Shown here: positions 43,930 to 52,644 of the stretch, one piece after another
How positions within the stretch are numbered: position 1 is the first letter of the stretch
Layout of the letters: every line of letters begins with the position of its first letter
Assembly (NCBI RefSeq): GCF_029222925.1
Contig: NZ_JARHUI010000004.1
Span: forward strand, 248,001 to 312,000
Reading direction: 5' to 3'
Length of the DNA: 64,000 nucleotides
From: Algoriphagus sp. CAU 1675
GTDB taxonomy: Bacteria > Bacteroidota > Bacteroidia > Cytophagales > Cyclobacteriaceae
The notes under the pieces: model-generated
The model's database searches: none
The model's input: only the letters and a program-made list of their open reading frames with translations
What the model was told of the DNA's origin: nothing
Made by a program: the position numbers and the translations under genes

Positions 43930-44819
43930 AGCCCCAATTCCTTTCTCAAAGGTTCGAATTCTTTGCCATTCTTATTCCAATAATCCATCATTTGCATGGA
44001 GGATCTCGTAGCTGTAGTTAGCTCAACTTTACCATCCTCACGAGTGTAACCTTCCTGCCAGAATAAAATCTCATAGGGAAAAAACTTTTCAAATCGAATG
44101 GTTAGGGTTCTTCCAATTTCTTTGTAGGCAACCTCTACTTCGGATTGGTTTGAGCCAAGGTCATTAACAGAAACTGTCGCTCTCTCTGCCTTTAAAGGAA
44201 TATGGGATAAACGCTGAAAGGTAAGACCCGGGATCAATCGAACGTCTCCAGTTGGCAACAAATCCGGATTCAACCGAATCAGATTAAATAACTCATCCTC
44301 CGCTTTTGCATCGATTTTAATCTGCTGATCTCCTTCTGACTCAAAATAGGAAAAGAGTTGGCCCTGATAGGCATTGTTCTTCCAATTCAGCTGGGTAAAT
44401 GCCTGCCCGCACCATTCCGTCACTGAGGAAGTGATTTTCAAGGAATTTACCTCCTCAGTTACCGGAGTAAAAATAGAAAGCATGGTATGATAGGGATAAA
44501 CTCCGGTCACAAACTCCCGCGTCATATTCAACTTGAGAGCTTTCTTTGCATCTTTTCCTGCATTCTCAGGCTGATCCACTTTAACCTGCTTTCGTTTTGA
44601 AAAATCCTCGGTCACAAATATCATAACCGCTTGCCCAGACCTTTCTTCTCCATATCTGCTTTGCTTCAAATCAAAAACATTGATTTCTGCTTTTCCCTGA
44701 TACCAATAGTTAGCAAACTGTTTTTCATCCATTCCTTCTCTTACCGAAGGATGACAGGAAGAAAGAAACAAGGGGACAGCAATCCAAAACAATCTAAAGC
44801 CTCGAACAAGTGATTTCAT
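43926..44819 (-). CDS. Conserved Bacteroidota lipoprotein of unknown function
   Basis: Lipoprotein signal with lipobox LSSC (Cys22), then FANYWYQGKAEINVFDLKQSRYGEERSGQAVMIFVTEDFSK (read in pieces) and VTGVYPYHTMLSIFTPV. This protein family recurs in Cytophagales, and I recall it being labelled a septum-formation (Maf) protein in some annotations. Nothing here resembles the Maf nucleotide pyrophosphatase motifs, so I do not adopt that name. Beta-rich, 297 residues, probably outer membrane or periplasmic. Its 4-nt overlap with the GT-C gene ties it to the cluster. Confidence 0.65.
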   Translation of the reverse strand: MKSLVRGFRLFWIAVPLFLSSCHPSVREGMDEKQFANYWYQGKAEINVFDLKQSRYGEERSGQAVMIFVTEDFSKRKQVKVDQPENAGKDAKKALKLNMTREFVTGVYPYHTMLSIFTPVTEEVNSLKITSSVTEWCGQAFTQLNWKNNAYQGQLFSYFESEGDQQIKIDAKAEDELFNLIRLNPDLLPTGDVRLIPGLTFQRLSHIPLKAERATVSVNDLGSNQSEVEVAYKEIGRTLTIRFEKFFPYEILFWQEGYTREDGKVELTTATRSSMQMMDYWNKNGKEFEPLRKELGL

Positions 44820-44864
44820 AAGAAAAGTTTCAATTCATTAAACTGCATGATTGTTTCCATGCAA

Positions 44865-45557
44865 TCACCAATACTTAAAAATCGTCAAAATAATCTTATA
44901 CCCTGCACCAATTACCCCTTTAACGGTTCCACTGACTTTGGACACTCCAATCCGCTTTCTATAATTCACTGGGACTTCAAGATATCGCAATCCTGCCTTA
45001 TGGGCTTTAATTTGCATTTCTATGGTCCATCCAAAATTCTTATCCACCATACCAAGCCCCAACAACTTAGGCCAATCAATCGCACGGAAGGGGCCTAGGT
45101 CGGAGTAATTGGCTCCCTGAATATACTTCATCAGGGTTGTTGCCAACCAATTCCCAAAAACCTGCGGCAGGGTCATAGACCCAGATTCACGTTTCCCCAA
45201 AGCCCTGGATCCAATCACCATATCCGCCTTGCCCTCTTGTATAGGCTGGATCAGAGAAAGCATCTCTTCCGGATAGTCACTGTAATCCCCATCCAAAAAC
45301 ACCACAATGTCAGGTTGAACTTCCTGGTTCTTTATCCATTCCATGGCAGTTAGGCAGGCTATCCCATAGCCTTTCGTTCCTTCAAAAACCACCTTTGCTC
45401 CTGCTGCCTCTGCAACCTCCCCTGTACGGTCAGTTGAATTATTATTGGCAACTACTATATGCCGAACCACATCGGGGATTTCTGCTATTACTTTTGAAAT
45501 AGATCGCTCCTCGTTGAAGGCCGGGATGATTACATCAATAATCGGAGAAGAATTCAT
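44865..45557 (-). CDS. GT2 glycosyltransferase, polyprenyl-phosphate sugar synthase-like
   Basis: GT-A fold of 230 residues: VIIPAFNEERSISKV at the N-terminus, VANNNSTDRTGEVAE, the metal-binding FLDGDYSDYPEEM, then VIGSRALGKRES and a C-terminal GYKIILTIFKYW that may touch the membrane. It resembles dolichyl-phosphate mannose or glucose synthases, which load a sugar on polyprenyl phosphate at the cytoplasmic face. It lies 9 nt after the large GT2 and before the lipoprotein/GT-C pair, so it may make the donor used by the GT-C enzyme. Confidence 0.82.
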   Translation of the reverse strand: MNSSPIIDVIIPAFNEERSISKVIAEIPDVVRHIVVANNNSTDRTGEVAEAAGAKVVFEGTKGYGIACLTAMEWIKNQEVQPDIVVFLDGDYSDYPEEMLSLIQPIQEGKADMVIGSRALGKRESGSMTLPQVFGNWLATTLMKYIQGANYSDLGPFRAIDWPKLLGLGMVDKNFGWTIEMQIKAHKAGLRYLEVPVNYRKRIGVSKVSGTVKGVIGAGYKIILTIFKYW

Positions 45558-45566
45558 TTGCTGAAA

Positions 45567-47036
45567 TTATCGGCCGAAGCCATAAGATTTGAATGAACTA
45601 ATAAACACCAGGCTATAGCCAAAAGCCAACATGGCATGAAAAGGCAAAAAGAGAAAATTTTGCTTCAAAATGGCCAACACCACCATAGTGCCAAAAACCA
45701 AAGCCAAAACTCCTTCAAACCAAGTGGTAACCGGCATCCGAAAATGAATGTAACGATTACTCCTGAGGTCCGCTTTTCCCCCCTCTAAGTTGAATTTGGG
45801 GGTACGGATAAAAGGTGATTTTTTTCCTGTCAAACCTTCCCAGACTGCCTGGGAATTATGGAGTGCCAGAGCCATTGAAACTGACAAAAACAAGGGCAAT
45901 TGCCAAATGACTCCTAAAAAGGATTTAAGAAAAGTCTGCTTCCCATAGAAATAGGAAATCAAATAAACTCCAGCTATCAATACGAACCCCAACAGAAAAA
46001 CACCTGACAACTTCATCAATGAACTTGAAAGCAATCCTAACTCCCCAAACCACCATACGGCAATGCTACTCAAACTGGTTATTAGGATAGCTATGAAAAT
46101 CGTGGAATTGAACAGATGGGCCATAGAATGGAATTTTATTCTAAATGGCCAAGGCTCCTTCAGGACTTTACCTGCATGCTTGATAGCACATTCTGCACCT
46201 CCTTTGGTCCATCGAAACTGTTGGGATTTTACTGCCGACATGATTGGTGGGAGTTCGGCCGGAGATTCTATTTCAGGTCGATATATAAACTTCCATCCCT
46301 TGCGCTGAGCTCTATAGCTCAAATCCAAATCTTCTGTCAAGGTATCGTCATGCCAATTGCCGGAATCTATGATGCAGCTTTTTCTCCAGATCCCCCCAGT
46401 CCCATTGAAGTTAATAAATGCTCCCTGTCTGTTTCTGCCTATTTGCTCTATGAAAAAATGGGCATCCAAAGCAAAGGCCTGAAGCCTCGTCAGTAGGGAA
46501 TAATTTCTATTGAGATGAGTCCATCGGGTCTGTACCATCCCAACTTTTTCTGAAGAAAAATAGGGAATGGTCTTTAGCAAAAACTCAGGATCAGGAAGAA
46601 AGTCCGCATCAAATATGGCGATGAATTCACCACTTGCCTTTTCCAAACCTTCTTTCAAGGCACCCGCTTTAAAGCCAATTCGGTTTTGCCTGTGTATGTA
46701 TCGGAAATTGACTTCCGGAAAATCCTTTAACTTTTTAATAATCAAGTCAGAAGTAGAGTCCGTACTGTCATCCAACACCTGGATTTCCAAGAGATCTGAA
46801 GGGTATTTCAGTTTGGAAACTGATTCAATTAAGCGTTCTGCCACATATAGCTCATTGAAAACCGGTAACTGAACGGTTACTTTCGGCCAATTCTCAGGGG
46901 TTTTGTGAGGAGTTTTTCCCCATTCTTTTCTGCCAAGAATGAACTGCAGCAACAAATGCCCTTGAGCCAGACTATACAGGAAAATAAACAGCATTCCCAA
47001 GGCGTAAAGCCCTACCAGGAAGTATAAGAAAATCAT
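45567..47036 (-). CDS. Processive GT2 glycosyltransferase, cellulose-synthase-like (CslA type)
   Basis: An N-terminal membrane helix, a cytoplasmic GT2 domain with VTVQLPVFNE, LDDSTDSTSD, IFDADFLPDPEF (DxD), the TED-like acceptor motif DTLTEDLDLSY and the QQFRW motif (QxxRW), then four or more C-terminal helices. This set marks processive synthases that extrude a beta-linked chain. The layout (489 residues) is closest to the CslA/glucomannan-synthase type. The sugar is not decided by sequence. Its ATG follows the stop of the upstream polyferredoxin gene without any gap, implying translational coupling. Confidence 0.87.
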   Translation of the reverse strand: MIFLYFLVGLYALGMLFIFLYSLAQGHLLLQFILGRKEWGKTPHKTPENWPKVTVQLPVFNELYVAERLIESVSKLKYPSDLLEIQVLDDSTDSTSDLIIKKLKDFPEVNFRYIHRQNRIGFKAGALKEGLEKASGEFIAIFDADFLPDPEFLLKTIPYFSSEKVGMVQTRWTHLNRNYSLLTRLQAFALDAHFFIEQIGRNRQGAFINFNGTGGIWRKSCIIDSGNWHDDTLTEDLDLSYRAQRKGWKFIYRPEIESPAELPPIMSAVKSQQFRWTKGGAECAIKHAGKVLKEPWPFRIKFHSMAHLFNSTIFIAILITSLSSIAVWWFGELGLLSSSLMKLSGVFLLGFVLIAGVYLISYFYGKQTFLKSFLGVIWQLPLFLSVSMALALHNSQAVWEGLTGKKSPFIRTPKFNLEGGKADLRSNRYIHFRMPVTTWFEGVLALVFGTMVVLAILKQNFLFLPFHAMLAFGYSLVFISSFKSYGFGR

Positions 47037-48581
47037 TTACGGATTAAGCTTTATAGAATCATTGCCAATAATGATCGGCAAATCGTTAATTCTGTTTTTT
47101 TCAGGACCATTCTCCAGTTTCAAAACTCCACGGGGACATACTGAAGAGCATACTCCACAGCCCACACAAGAGGATCGAACTATATTTTGTCCCCTCTGGG
47201 CATACCAACGCACATCAATTCCCATTTCGCAGTAAGTTGAGCAGTTTCCACAGGAAATGCACTGTCCCCCATTGGTGGTTATTCTGAATCTTGATTTGAA
47301 TCGTTGAACCAAACCCAAATAAGCCGCCAAAGGACAGCCAAATCGGCACCAAACCCTATTTCCCATCAAGGGATAAAACCCTGTTCCCACAACTCCCGCA
47401 AATGCAGAGCCTATGGCAAATCCATAAAACGAATGTAGCTGGTTCGTTACATTTCCCAAAAAGCTAAATCCTGAGAAATAGTTGGCTAGAGTCACCACCG
47501 TCATCAGCACTACCAAAACCAATACAGAGTGAACGATTACCCTTTCGTATTTCCAGGCCTTTACTGACTTGTCCGAAAGCTGGCGAAAAGGATCTCCCAA
47601 AGTCTCGGCCAGGCCTCCACAGCCACAAACCCAAGAGCAATACCATCGTTTTCCGAAAAAATAAGTGAAAACTGGTACACCAATCAGAATAAGTAATATT
47701 CCCCAAACCAACATAAACATTCCAATTCCTCCAGAACTTAAAAATGTCTCTATCTGATAGTCGTAAAAAAAGTCGTAATCCAAGGGCCAGATATTCTTGA
47801 AGTCAAAGTAGGGCTTATTGAGCAACACCAATATTTCTGGAATAAGAAATGCGAACCCTGTCTGAAAAAAAATCAAAGAGGCAGTTCTCAATTGCTGGTA
47901 TTTATTTCCCCGATATTTCCTGAACATCCGGATTCCAAATACAATAATCGCAAGCGTATATATCAAACCGTACAAAAACCATTGACTGGCAGGACCTCCA
48001 TTCAACAAAGTACTGATCGGATCCACCATGGTTACCACATTGACCAAATAAGCAGGAAACCAATAAAGCAGTATATAAAACAGGATGAGGTAAGTTCCGG
48101 CTGCAATTCCCATCCAGCCCCTATTCATCAATTTGGAATGAAATATCCCGTTGTTTTTAATTCCTTCAGGCTCTTGAGAATATAAAGGGAAAGCATAAAG
48201 CAAGCCTCCTAGCACAGCAAGACCTATAGACAATCCCAAGAAATACCACGGGTAATCCCGAACCGGACTTTCCAAGGCTGCCTTTGCCAAAGCAAAACTG
48301 TAATCATCCCAAATCACCTGATCCCAAAGCTGTTGGGACTTTAAACCGTCATTATATGTATCGAAATGCTCTCCAAATGCTGAAAGGAATGAAAAATTTG
48401 AGCTGAATTTCTCACCATACAAAGGAGCCAAGATCTCGGTCATTTTATCTTGATGGATTTCTTTGGTATTGCTTCTAACCAAATCTTCCGTCAGAGTATA
48501 AGTACCCACAAAAGGCAAAACGGTGAAAACAACCAAGCCTACTAAAAAGAAAATAACTCCAATTTTCTGAACCCCTGTCAT
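47037..48581 (-). CDS. Membrane-bound polyferredoxin (NapH/RdxA-like 4Fe-4S protein)
   Basis: About seven membrane helices. CSWVCGCGG (near residue 317) and CRFGCP (residue 412) match the NapH/CcoG-type cysteine motifs. Two 4Fe-4S clusters lie at CISCGNCSTYCEMG (441) and CVGCGVCSSVCPRG (472). This type passes electrons across or along the membrane to a partner in the periplasm. A long extracytoplasmic segment after the first helix is unusual for NapH. It overlaps the FAD oxidoreductase gene by 4 nt, which suggests an NAD(P)H-FAD-FeS chain made by the cluster. Confidence 0.85.
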   Translation of the reverse strand: MTGVQKIGVIFFLVGLVVFTVLPFVGTYTLTEDLVRSNTKEIHQDKMTEILAPLYGEKFSSNFSFLSAFGEHFDTYNDGLKSQQLWDQVIWDDYSFALAKAALESPVRDYPWYFLGLSIGLAVLGGLLYAFPLYSQEPEGIKNNGIFHSKLMNRGWMGIAAGTYLILFYILLYWFPAYLVNVVTMVDPISTLLNGGPASQWFLYGLIYTLAIIVFGIRMFRKYRGNKYQQLRTASLIFFQTGFAFLIPEILVLLNKPYFDFKNIWPLDYDFFYDYQIETFLSSGGIGMFMLVWGILLILIGVPVFTYFFGKRWYCSWVCGCGGLAETLGDPFRQLSDKSVKAWKYERVIVHSVLVLVVLMTVVTLANYFSGFSFLGNVTNQLHSFYGFAIGSAFAGVVGTGFYPLMGNRVWCRFGCPLAAYLGLVQRFKSRFRITTNGGQCISCGNCSTYCEMGIDVRWYAQRGQNIVRSSCVGCGVCSSVCPRGVLKLENGPEKNRINDLPIIIGNDSIKLNP

Positions 48582-49930
48582 ACCCTTGCTCCCAATAATT
48601 TTTGAATAAATGATTTTTTACTTGGCTGAAAATCCCCTCCAAATTGCTTCTTGAAGGCTTTTTGGATTTCAAGGTAATAGGGTGCGAAAAACTCAGGGTC
48701 AAAATTCCCCTGTTCTAACAATGAAATCACTTTCACACCATCCCATTTTTCCCGAATCGCCTGATCGAAAAATTCATGTCTGAGGCGAAACCCCAAATTA
48801 TTCACACCTAAAACCTTTCCTGTATTTTCCATCAACATTCTGAATGCAACCTTCCCTCCGGCATGCTCCCAATAAAAGCTTTTCAGCGTTTGATCATCCC
48901 ATTTGGGTGGAACTGTGCCATAAGTCTGGTATTCGATATCAAAAAACTTGGCTGAATTAAACCAAACCCCAGGTTGGTAAGGGACTGGTTTATTGATAAA
49001 ATTGTAAGCCAAAGTTTCGCCGTGCATACGCCCTGTGTACCAAACCTGCTCAATTCGTTTCCTGCCTTCAGCGGGTGACTCATGAAACTCAGCACAATCC
49101 CCAATAGCGAAAACATCCGGGATATTGGTTCTAAAAAAGCGGTCCACTTTGACTCCGCTTCCCAATTCCAATCCACTGTTTCGAAGAAATTCCACATTGG
49201 GTTTCACGCCTATTGTAAGCCCAACAAACTGGCAGGGAATTTCCTCACCGGACTTGGTTCTTACTGCTCTTACTCTTCCTGAAGAGTCAGGAAGTATCTC
49301 CTCAAGCTCAGTCTCCAACCGTAAATCAACATGATGTTCTAAAATATGGCGGCCTACCAACTCGGATTCTTCTTTAGGCAAAACGATATCCCAGAAGCCT
49401 GATTCACGAACAAGGAACGTCACCGGAATTTTTTTATAAGCCAACATTTCCGCCATTTCGATTCCAATTAATCCCCCTCCTACAACTACAGCCCTCTCTA
49501 CCCCTTCGGTATTTCTTTCCATCAACTCCAAATCCTGTTTGGAATAAAGTCCCTGAACTCCTTCCAAATCCTGACCCAGCCATCCAATTTTGTTGGGCTT
49601 GGACCCTGTGGCTAGAACCAACTGGTCATAAGTGATTGCTTCTCCCTCCTTTAAGACTAATTTTTTTGCAGAAAAATCTACACTTTCAACCCAGGCCTGC
49701 TTGAGTTCGATTCGATTTTTCTCCCAAAAATCATTCGCATAGGGCTGAGTATGCTCAAATTTCATATGCCCCATAAAAACATACATCAGCGCTGTTCGAG
49801 AGAAGAAATAGGCGGACTCTCCAGAAATAATGGTGATTGAGGCATTTTGGTCTTTTTTCCTCAGGTGACGGGCAAAGGTCACACCCGCAATTCCATTTCC
49901 AATAATGACAACATGCCTGGATTGGCTCAT
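48578..49930 (-). CDS. FAD/NAD(P)-dependent oxidoreductase
   Basis: Two-dinucleotide-binding-domain flavoprotein: GNGIAGVTFARHL (FAD, residues 11-23), LATGSKPNK, VVVGGGLIGIEMAEML (NAD(P), around residue 150) and FAIGDCAEF (FAD). The layout is that of nitrite-reductase-like and rubredoxin-reductase-like enzymes. After the FAD domains there is a C-terminal extension of some 100 residues (VWFNSAKFFDIEYQTYG onwards). No redox Cys pair of the disulfide-reductase type is seen. As it is translationally coupled to the polyferredoxin gene, the pair probably moves electrons from NAD(P)H into the membrane protein. Confidence 0.88.
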   Translation of the reverse strand: MSQSRHVVIIGNGIAGVTFARHLRKKDQNASITIISGESAYFFSRTALMYVFMGHMKFEHTQPYANDFWEKNRIELKQAWVESVDFSAKKLVLKEGEAITYDQLVLATGSKPNKIGWLGQDLEGVQGLYSKQDLELMERNTEGVERAVVVGGGLIGIEMAEMLAYKKIPVTFLVRESGFWDIVLPKEESELVGRHILEHHVDLRLETELEEILPDSSGRVRAVRTKSGEEIPCQFVGLTIGVKPNVEFLRNSGLELGSGVKVDRFFRTNIPDVFAIGDCAEFHESPAEGRKRIEQVWYTGRMHGETLAYNFINKPVPYQPGVWFNSAKFFDIEYQTYGTVPPKWDDQTLKSFYWEHAGGKVAFRMLMENTGKVLGVNNLGFRLRHEFFDQAIREKWDGVKVISLLEQGNFDPEFFAPYYLEIQKAFKKQFGGDFQPSKKSFIQKLLGARV

Positions 49931-49975
49931 ATGCTTAAGGGGTTTGATTGGTGAAAATACCGAAAAACTTGTGTC

Positions 49976-50731
49976 CTATTCATTAAGATCCCAATTGTAA
50001 TCCAAATATGAAATGTCCGCACTAGCCAGGATCTTGACCTTACTATATTGATTTAGAAAGTCTACAAGGCTTCCTTTTTTGGTAAAATCCCCTTTGAACC
50101 AAGAAAATATAGACGATAAATTAAGGTTTTCAGGGCTGATCTTATTTCGAATTGGATCATTAATGAAAGCCCTGGCAACTCGATCCAGTTGACTTTCCAA
50201 CTTTTCAGGGACAAAGGCCTCATTTAACAATGGGGGACAGGATACAGATGCACAATTTATTGCAAAGTGAATTCGGGGTTCGTCAAACTCCTTTCTTAAA
50301 ATTGAGTGTTCGATCTCATCCAAACTGGATTTTTGACCTCCAATTTGAAAAAACTCATAATGCCAAACATCATTTAAAAGCGGGATTTTCAATTTTGGTC
50401 CGAGATCCCGGATACTTTTTGTGGGGTAATTATCAACAATCAGTTTGAGAGTAAAGGCATTGTATGCGTTAATCCAATAAGCTAACTGTTGGTTTTTTGA
50501 CCAGTTTTTTCGGTCTGGAGCATTCTGGCTCAGCAGGTCTAAATATTTTTCCAATTCTGCTCGATCCTGAATAAAACCCTTATAATTCACCTTCCCATCG
50601 GAACTTACATGTTTTCGCAAGAGCCCATCCCAAATTTGATGGCTTGGAGCCTTCGTGCCAGCCATTCCTGGTGTCACATTTTTACAGCCCAAGAAAAGTC
50701 CGAACATTAAAATAAAATACAAGATTCTCAT
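49976..50731 (-). CDS. DUF547 lipoprotein
   Basis: From the ATG at 50731 the protein opens MRILYFILMFGLFLGC, a lipoprotein signal. DUF547 features are YWINAYNAFTLKLI, IRDLGPKLKIPLL, LDEIEHSILRKEFDEPRIHFAINCASVSCPPL and a late LDYNWDLN. The fold has been compared to papain-like/transglutaminase-like proteins, with the conserved Cys in NCASVSCPPL as a possible active residue. Role not established. A longer frame would run 115 nt into the rhodanese gene upstream and is therefore rejected. Part of the redox/glycan cluster. Confidence 0.85.
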   Translation of the reverse strand: MRILYFILMFGLFLGCKNVTPGMAGTKAPSHQIWDGLLRKHVSSDGKVNYKGFIQDRAELEKYLDLLSQNAPDRKNWSKNQQLAYWINAYNAFTLKLIVDNYPTKSIRDLGPKLKIPLLNDVWHYEFFQIGGQKSSLDEIEHSILRKEFDEPRIHFAINCASVSCPPLLNEAFVPEKLESQLDRVARAFINDPIRNKISPENLNLSSIFSWFKGDFTKKGSLVDFLNQYSKVKILASADISYLDYNWDLNE

Positions 50732-50813
50732 GAGACTAGGCGGAGCCATAAAAGAGATAGTACTAATGGTAAAACTATTGGAAGCAGGAAACTTCCACAA
50801 TAAACTTTTGGAA

Positions 50814-51332
50814 TTAATAGACTTTTTCTCCCTTTGTAAGCCAGATCCCCCAAGACTTTGAATAGGTATGCACTTTGGTTGTAGGCTTTCCGTCTGATTC
50901 AAGCGTTCTTCCCTGATTGGACCATTCAATTATTCCTCCATAGAGATTAAATACCTGCTTAAACCCGGCTTCCCTGAGCCTTTTCCCGATCTCCTGAGAT
51001 CTAGCCCCTACAGTACAGTAAATCAAGACAGGCTTTTCCTTATCCAGAGACTCGACATTTTTCATAGAAAAAGTATCAAACCCAACCCAAGTTGCCCCAG
51101 GCAAATGACTGACTTTGAATTCCTCTTCCTCACGTGCATCCAGAACATTAAACTTATCCAAATCAGTAATCTCAATCGGCTTTAGCACAGGAAAATCATT
51201 CTCATACAAGGTCATCAGGAGTGCCTTATACGCCATTGATTGGGAAAACAAAGGTTGACTTAAAATCAAAAAGCCAGTCACCAAAATGACAGGCTTTAAG
51301 ATTGAGCAAATAAGATTCTGCTTGGGCCTCAT
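50814..51332 (-). CDS. Exported rhodanese-domain protein
   Basis: A signal peptide (VILVTGFLILSQPLFSQ) is followed by a single rhodanese domain with LDAREEEEFKVSHLPGA and the active-site loop YCTVGARS (Cys106). The loop CTVGAR has six residues, as in sulfurtransferases. It would carry persulfide sulfur in the periplasm, unlike the cytoplasmic rhodaneses. It is the second gene of the minus-strand cluster, 36 nt after the Crp/Fnr gene. Confidence 0.88.
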   Translation of the reverse strand: MRPKQNLICSILKPVILVTGFLILSQPLFSQSMAYKALLMTLYENDFPVLKPIEITDLDKFNVLDAREEEEFKVSHLPGATWVGFDTFSMKNVESLDKEKPVLIYCTVGARSQEIGKRLREAGFKQVFNLYGGIIEWSNQGRTLESDGKPTTKVHTYSKSWGIWLTKGEKVY

Positions 51333-51368
51333 ACGAATGAAACTCCTTCTAGGGCTTTTCAGTTTCGA

Positions 51369-52082
51369 TTAAGCATAAAAATCTGATAAACGGGCCAAAC
51401 CTCTTTTATCCTTAATGATGATTTTTTTTCCTTCAAGTTCAATTAGGTTGTCTTTTTTGAATTCGGAAAGCAAGCGGATGACAGATTCGGTAGCGGTACC
51501 CACAATCCCTGCGATTTCTTCTCTACTCAAAATAAGATCGATCTTTTGACTTTCTCCACCTTCTACCCCGTAACAACTTGCCAAGTAAAGTAAAACATAA
51601 GCCAAACGCTCACGGATGCTTTTTTGGGTAGCATCTGTAAGTTTTTCTTCCATTACTCCAATTTCATGACTCAATTGCTTGGTAATTCTTTTGAAAAATT
51701 GGGTATTAGTTAAAAGAGTGTTCAAAAATGCCTCTTTGGGAATAAAGCAAATTTTAGCATCCTCAATAATCATAGCAGAGTTGGTATAGTTCTCCTCTCC
51801 TAATAAGGCGGCATATCCTAGAAAGTCACCTTTTTTGGAAAGATGCACAATTTGTTCCTTGCCATTGGACGCTGTTTTATAAACTTTAACTACCCCTTCG
51901 TTAATGCAGAAAATCCCAAGGGGCTTTGTTCCTTCGTAGTATAAAATCTGTCCTTTTCTATGCGATATCAGGTTTTTGTTATCCGAAATGGAGCAAACTT
52001 GCTGCTCAGACAACTCCGAAAAAAGCGAAAATTTCCTACTTGCGCATAGCTCACATCGGGTATTATGTAAAGTACTAGACAT
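51369..52082 (-). CDS. Crp/Fnr family transcriptional regulator with N-terminal cysteines
   Basis: A cyclic-nucleotide-binding-like beta barrel (about residues 30-140: KGQILYYEGTKPLGIFCINEGVVKVYK, GDFLGYAALLG) and a Crp-type winged helix (SREEIAGIVGTATESVIRLLSEFKKDNLIEL). Residues 10, 13 and 30 are Cys, in a CELC motif before the barrel, with further Cys at 59 and 111. This recalls oxygen-sensing FNR, which binds a 4Fe-4S cluster, though spacing differs. It heads the thirteen-gene minus-strand cluster and is the likely regulator of it. No clear FNR box was found upstream. Confidence 0.88.
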   Translation of the reverse strand: MSSTLHNTRCELCASRKFSLFSELSEQQVCSISDNKNLISHRKGQILYYEGTKPLGIFCINEGVVKVYKTASNGKEQIVHLSKKGDFLGYAALLGEENYTNSAMIIEDAKICFIPKEAFLNTLLTNTQFFKRITKQLSHEIGVMEEKLTDATQKSIRERLAYVLLYLASCYGVEGGESQKIDLILSREEIAGIVGTATESVIRLLSEFKKDNLIELEGKKIIIKDKRGLARLSDFYA

Positions 52083-52152
52083 AATATAATATTCTATTTA
52101 ATAGATGGTATCAAGTTAAAAAAAGGCTGATGCAAATCATAAAATTTTAAGA

Positions 52153-52644
52153 TCAAATTGGAGATAAAGGGAATTTTTTTTCCTGTAAAAACCTATTTTC
52201 CTCATGTGACCACTTTAAACAAACATGCTTCAAGCCATTGCTTAGGATTAGAAACTTTGCCTTAAGTTTTTGATGGTACAGACATGCCTGTTCAAGTGTT
52301 TTTTGATTTATTGAAATATTTGGTGCTTTACACTCTATCAATAAATACGGCATACCCTCTTGGTCCCAAACGACCAAATCAGTCCTTTTTTGCAATTGGT
52401 TATATTTCAATCCCTTTTCCATTGAAAAAAGACCTTTGGGATAATTTAGATGATGAATCAAATAATTTGCCCAATGCTGCCTAACCCACTCTTCAGGAGT
52501 CAGCACCAGATCTTTTTTCCTCAGAGAATCAAATACCCAGAATTTACCTTCCTTTTCCGATAATCTAGGCTCAAAATCCGGTAGATTAAGTTTCGGTAAT
52601 TGAATGGTAAAATTCTGCTCTTTCATTATCCAAAGATGACTCAT
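52153..52644 (-). CDS. Standalone HSDR_N (type I restriction R-subunit N-terminal) nuclease-like protein
   Basis: A 163-residue protein with a PD-(D/E)xK core: RTDLVVWDQEGMPYLLIECKAP supplies the Asp and the ECK catalytic residues. HSDR_N domains normally begin HsdR, but no HsdM, HsdS or helicase is present here, and standalone versions are common in Bacteroidota. The gene starts directly after the TAA of the HhH membrane protein gene (TAAATG), so the two are translationally coupled. The substrate may be cellular DNA in repair. Met7 at 52626 is an alternative start. Confidence 0.82.
   Translation of the reverse strand: MSHLWIMKEQNFTIQLPKLNLPDFEPRLSEKEGKFWVFDSLRKKDLVLTPEEWVRQHWANYLIHHLNYPKGLFSMEKGLKYNQLQKRTDLVVWDQEGMPYLLIECKAPNISINQKTLEQACLYHQKLKAKFLILSNGLKHVCLKWSHEENRFLQEKKFPLSPI

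Noticed and set aside
43926-44819. Naming the lipoprotein a Maf septum-formation inhibitor, a label I recall seeing on similar proteins
   Set aside because: It has a lipoprotein signal and beta-rich sequence, and shows none of the nucleotide pyrophosphatase motifs of Maf.
52153-52644. Remnant of a type I restriction system
   Set aside because: No HsdM, HsdS or helicase domain, no sign of decay, and standalone HSDR_N proteins are frequent in Bacteroidota.
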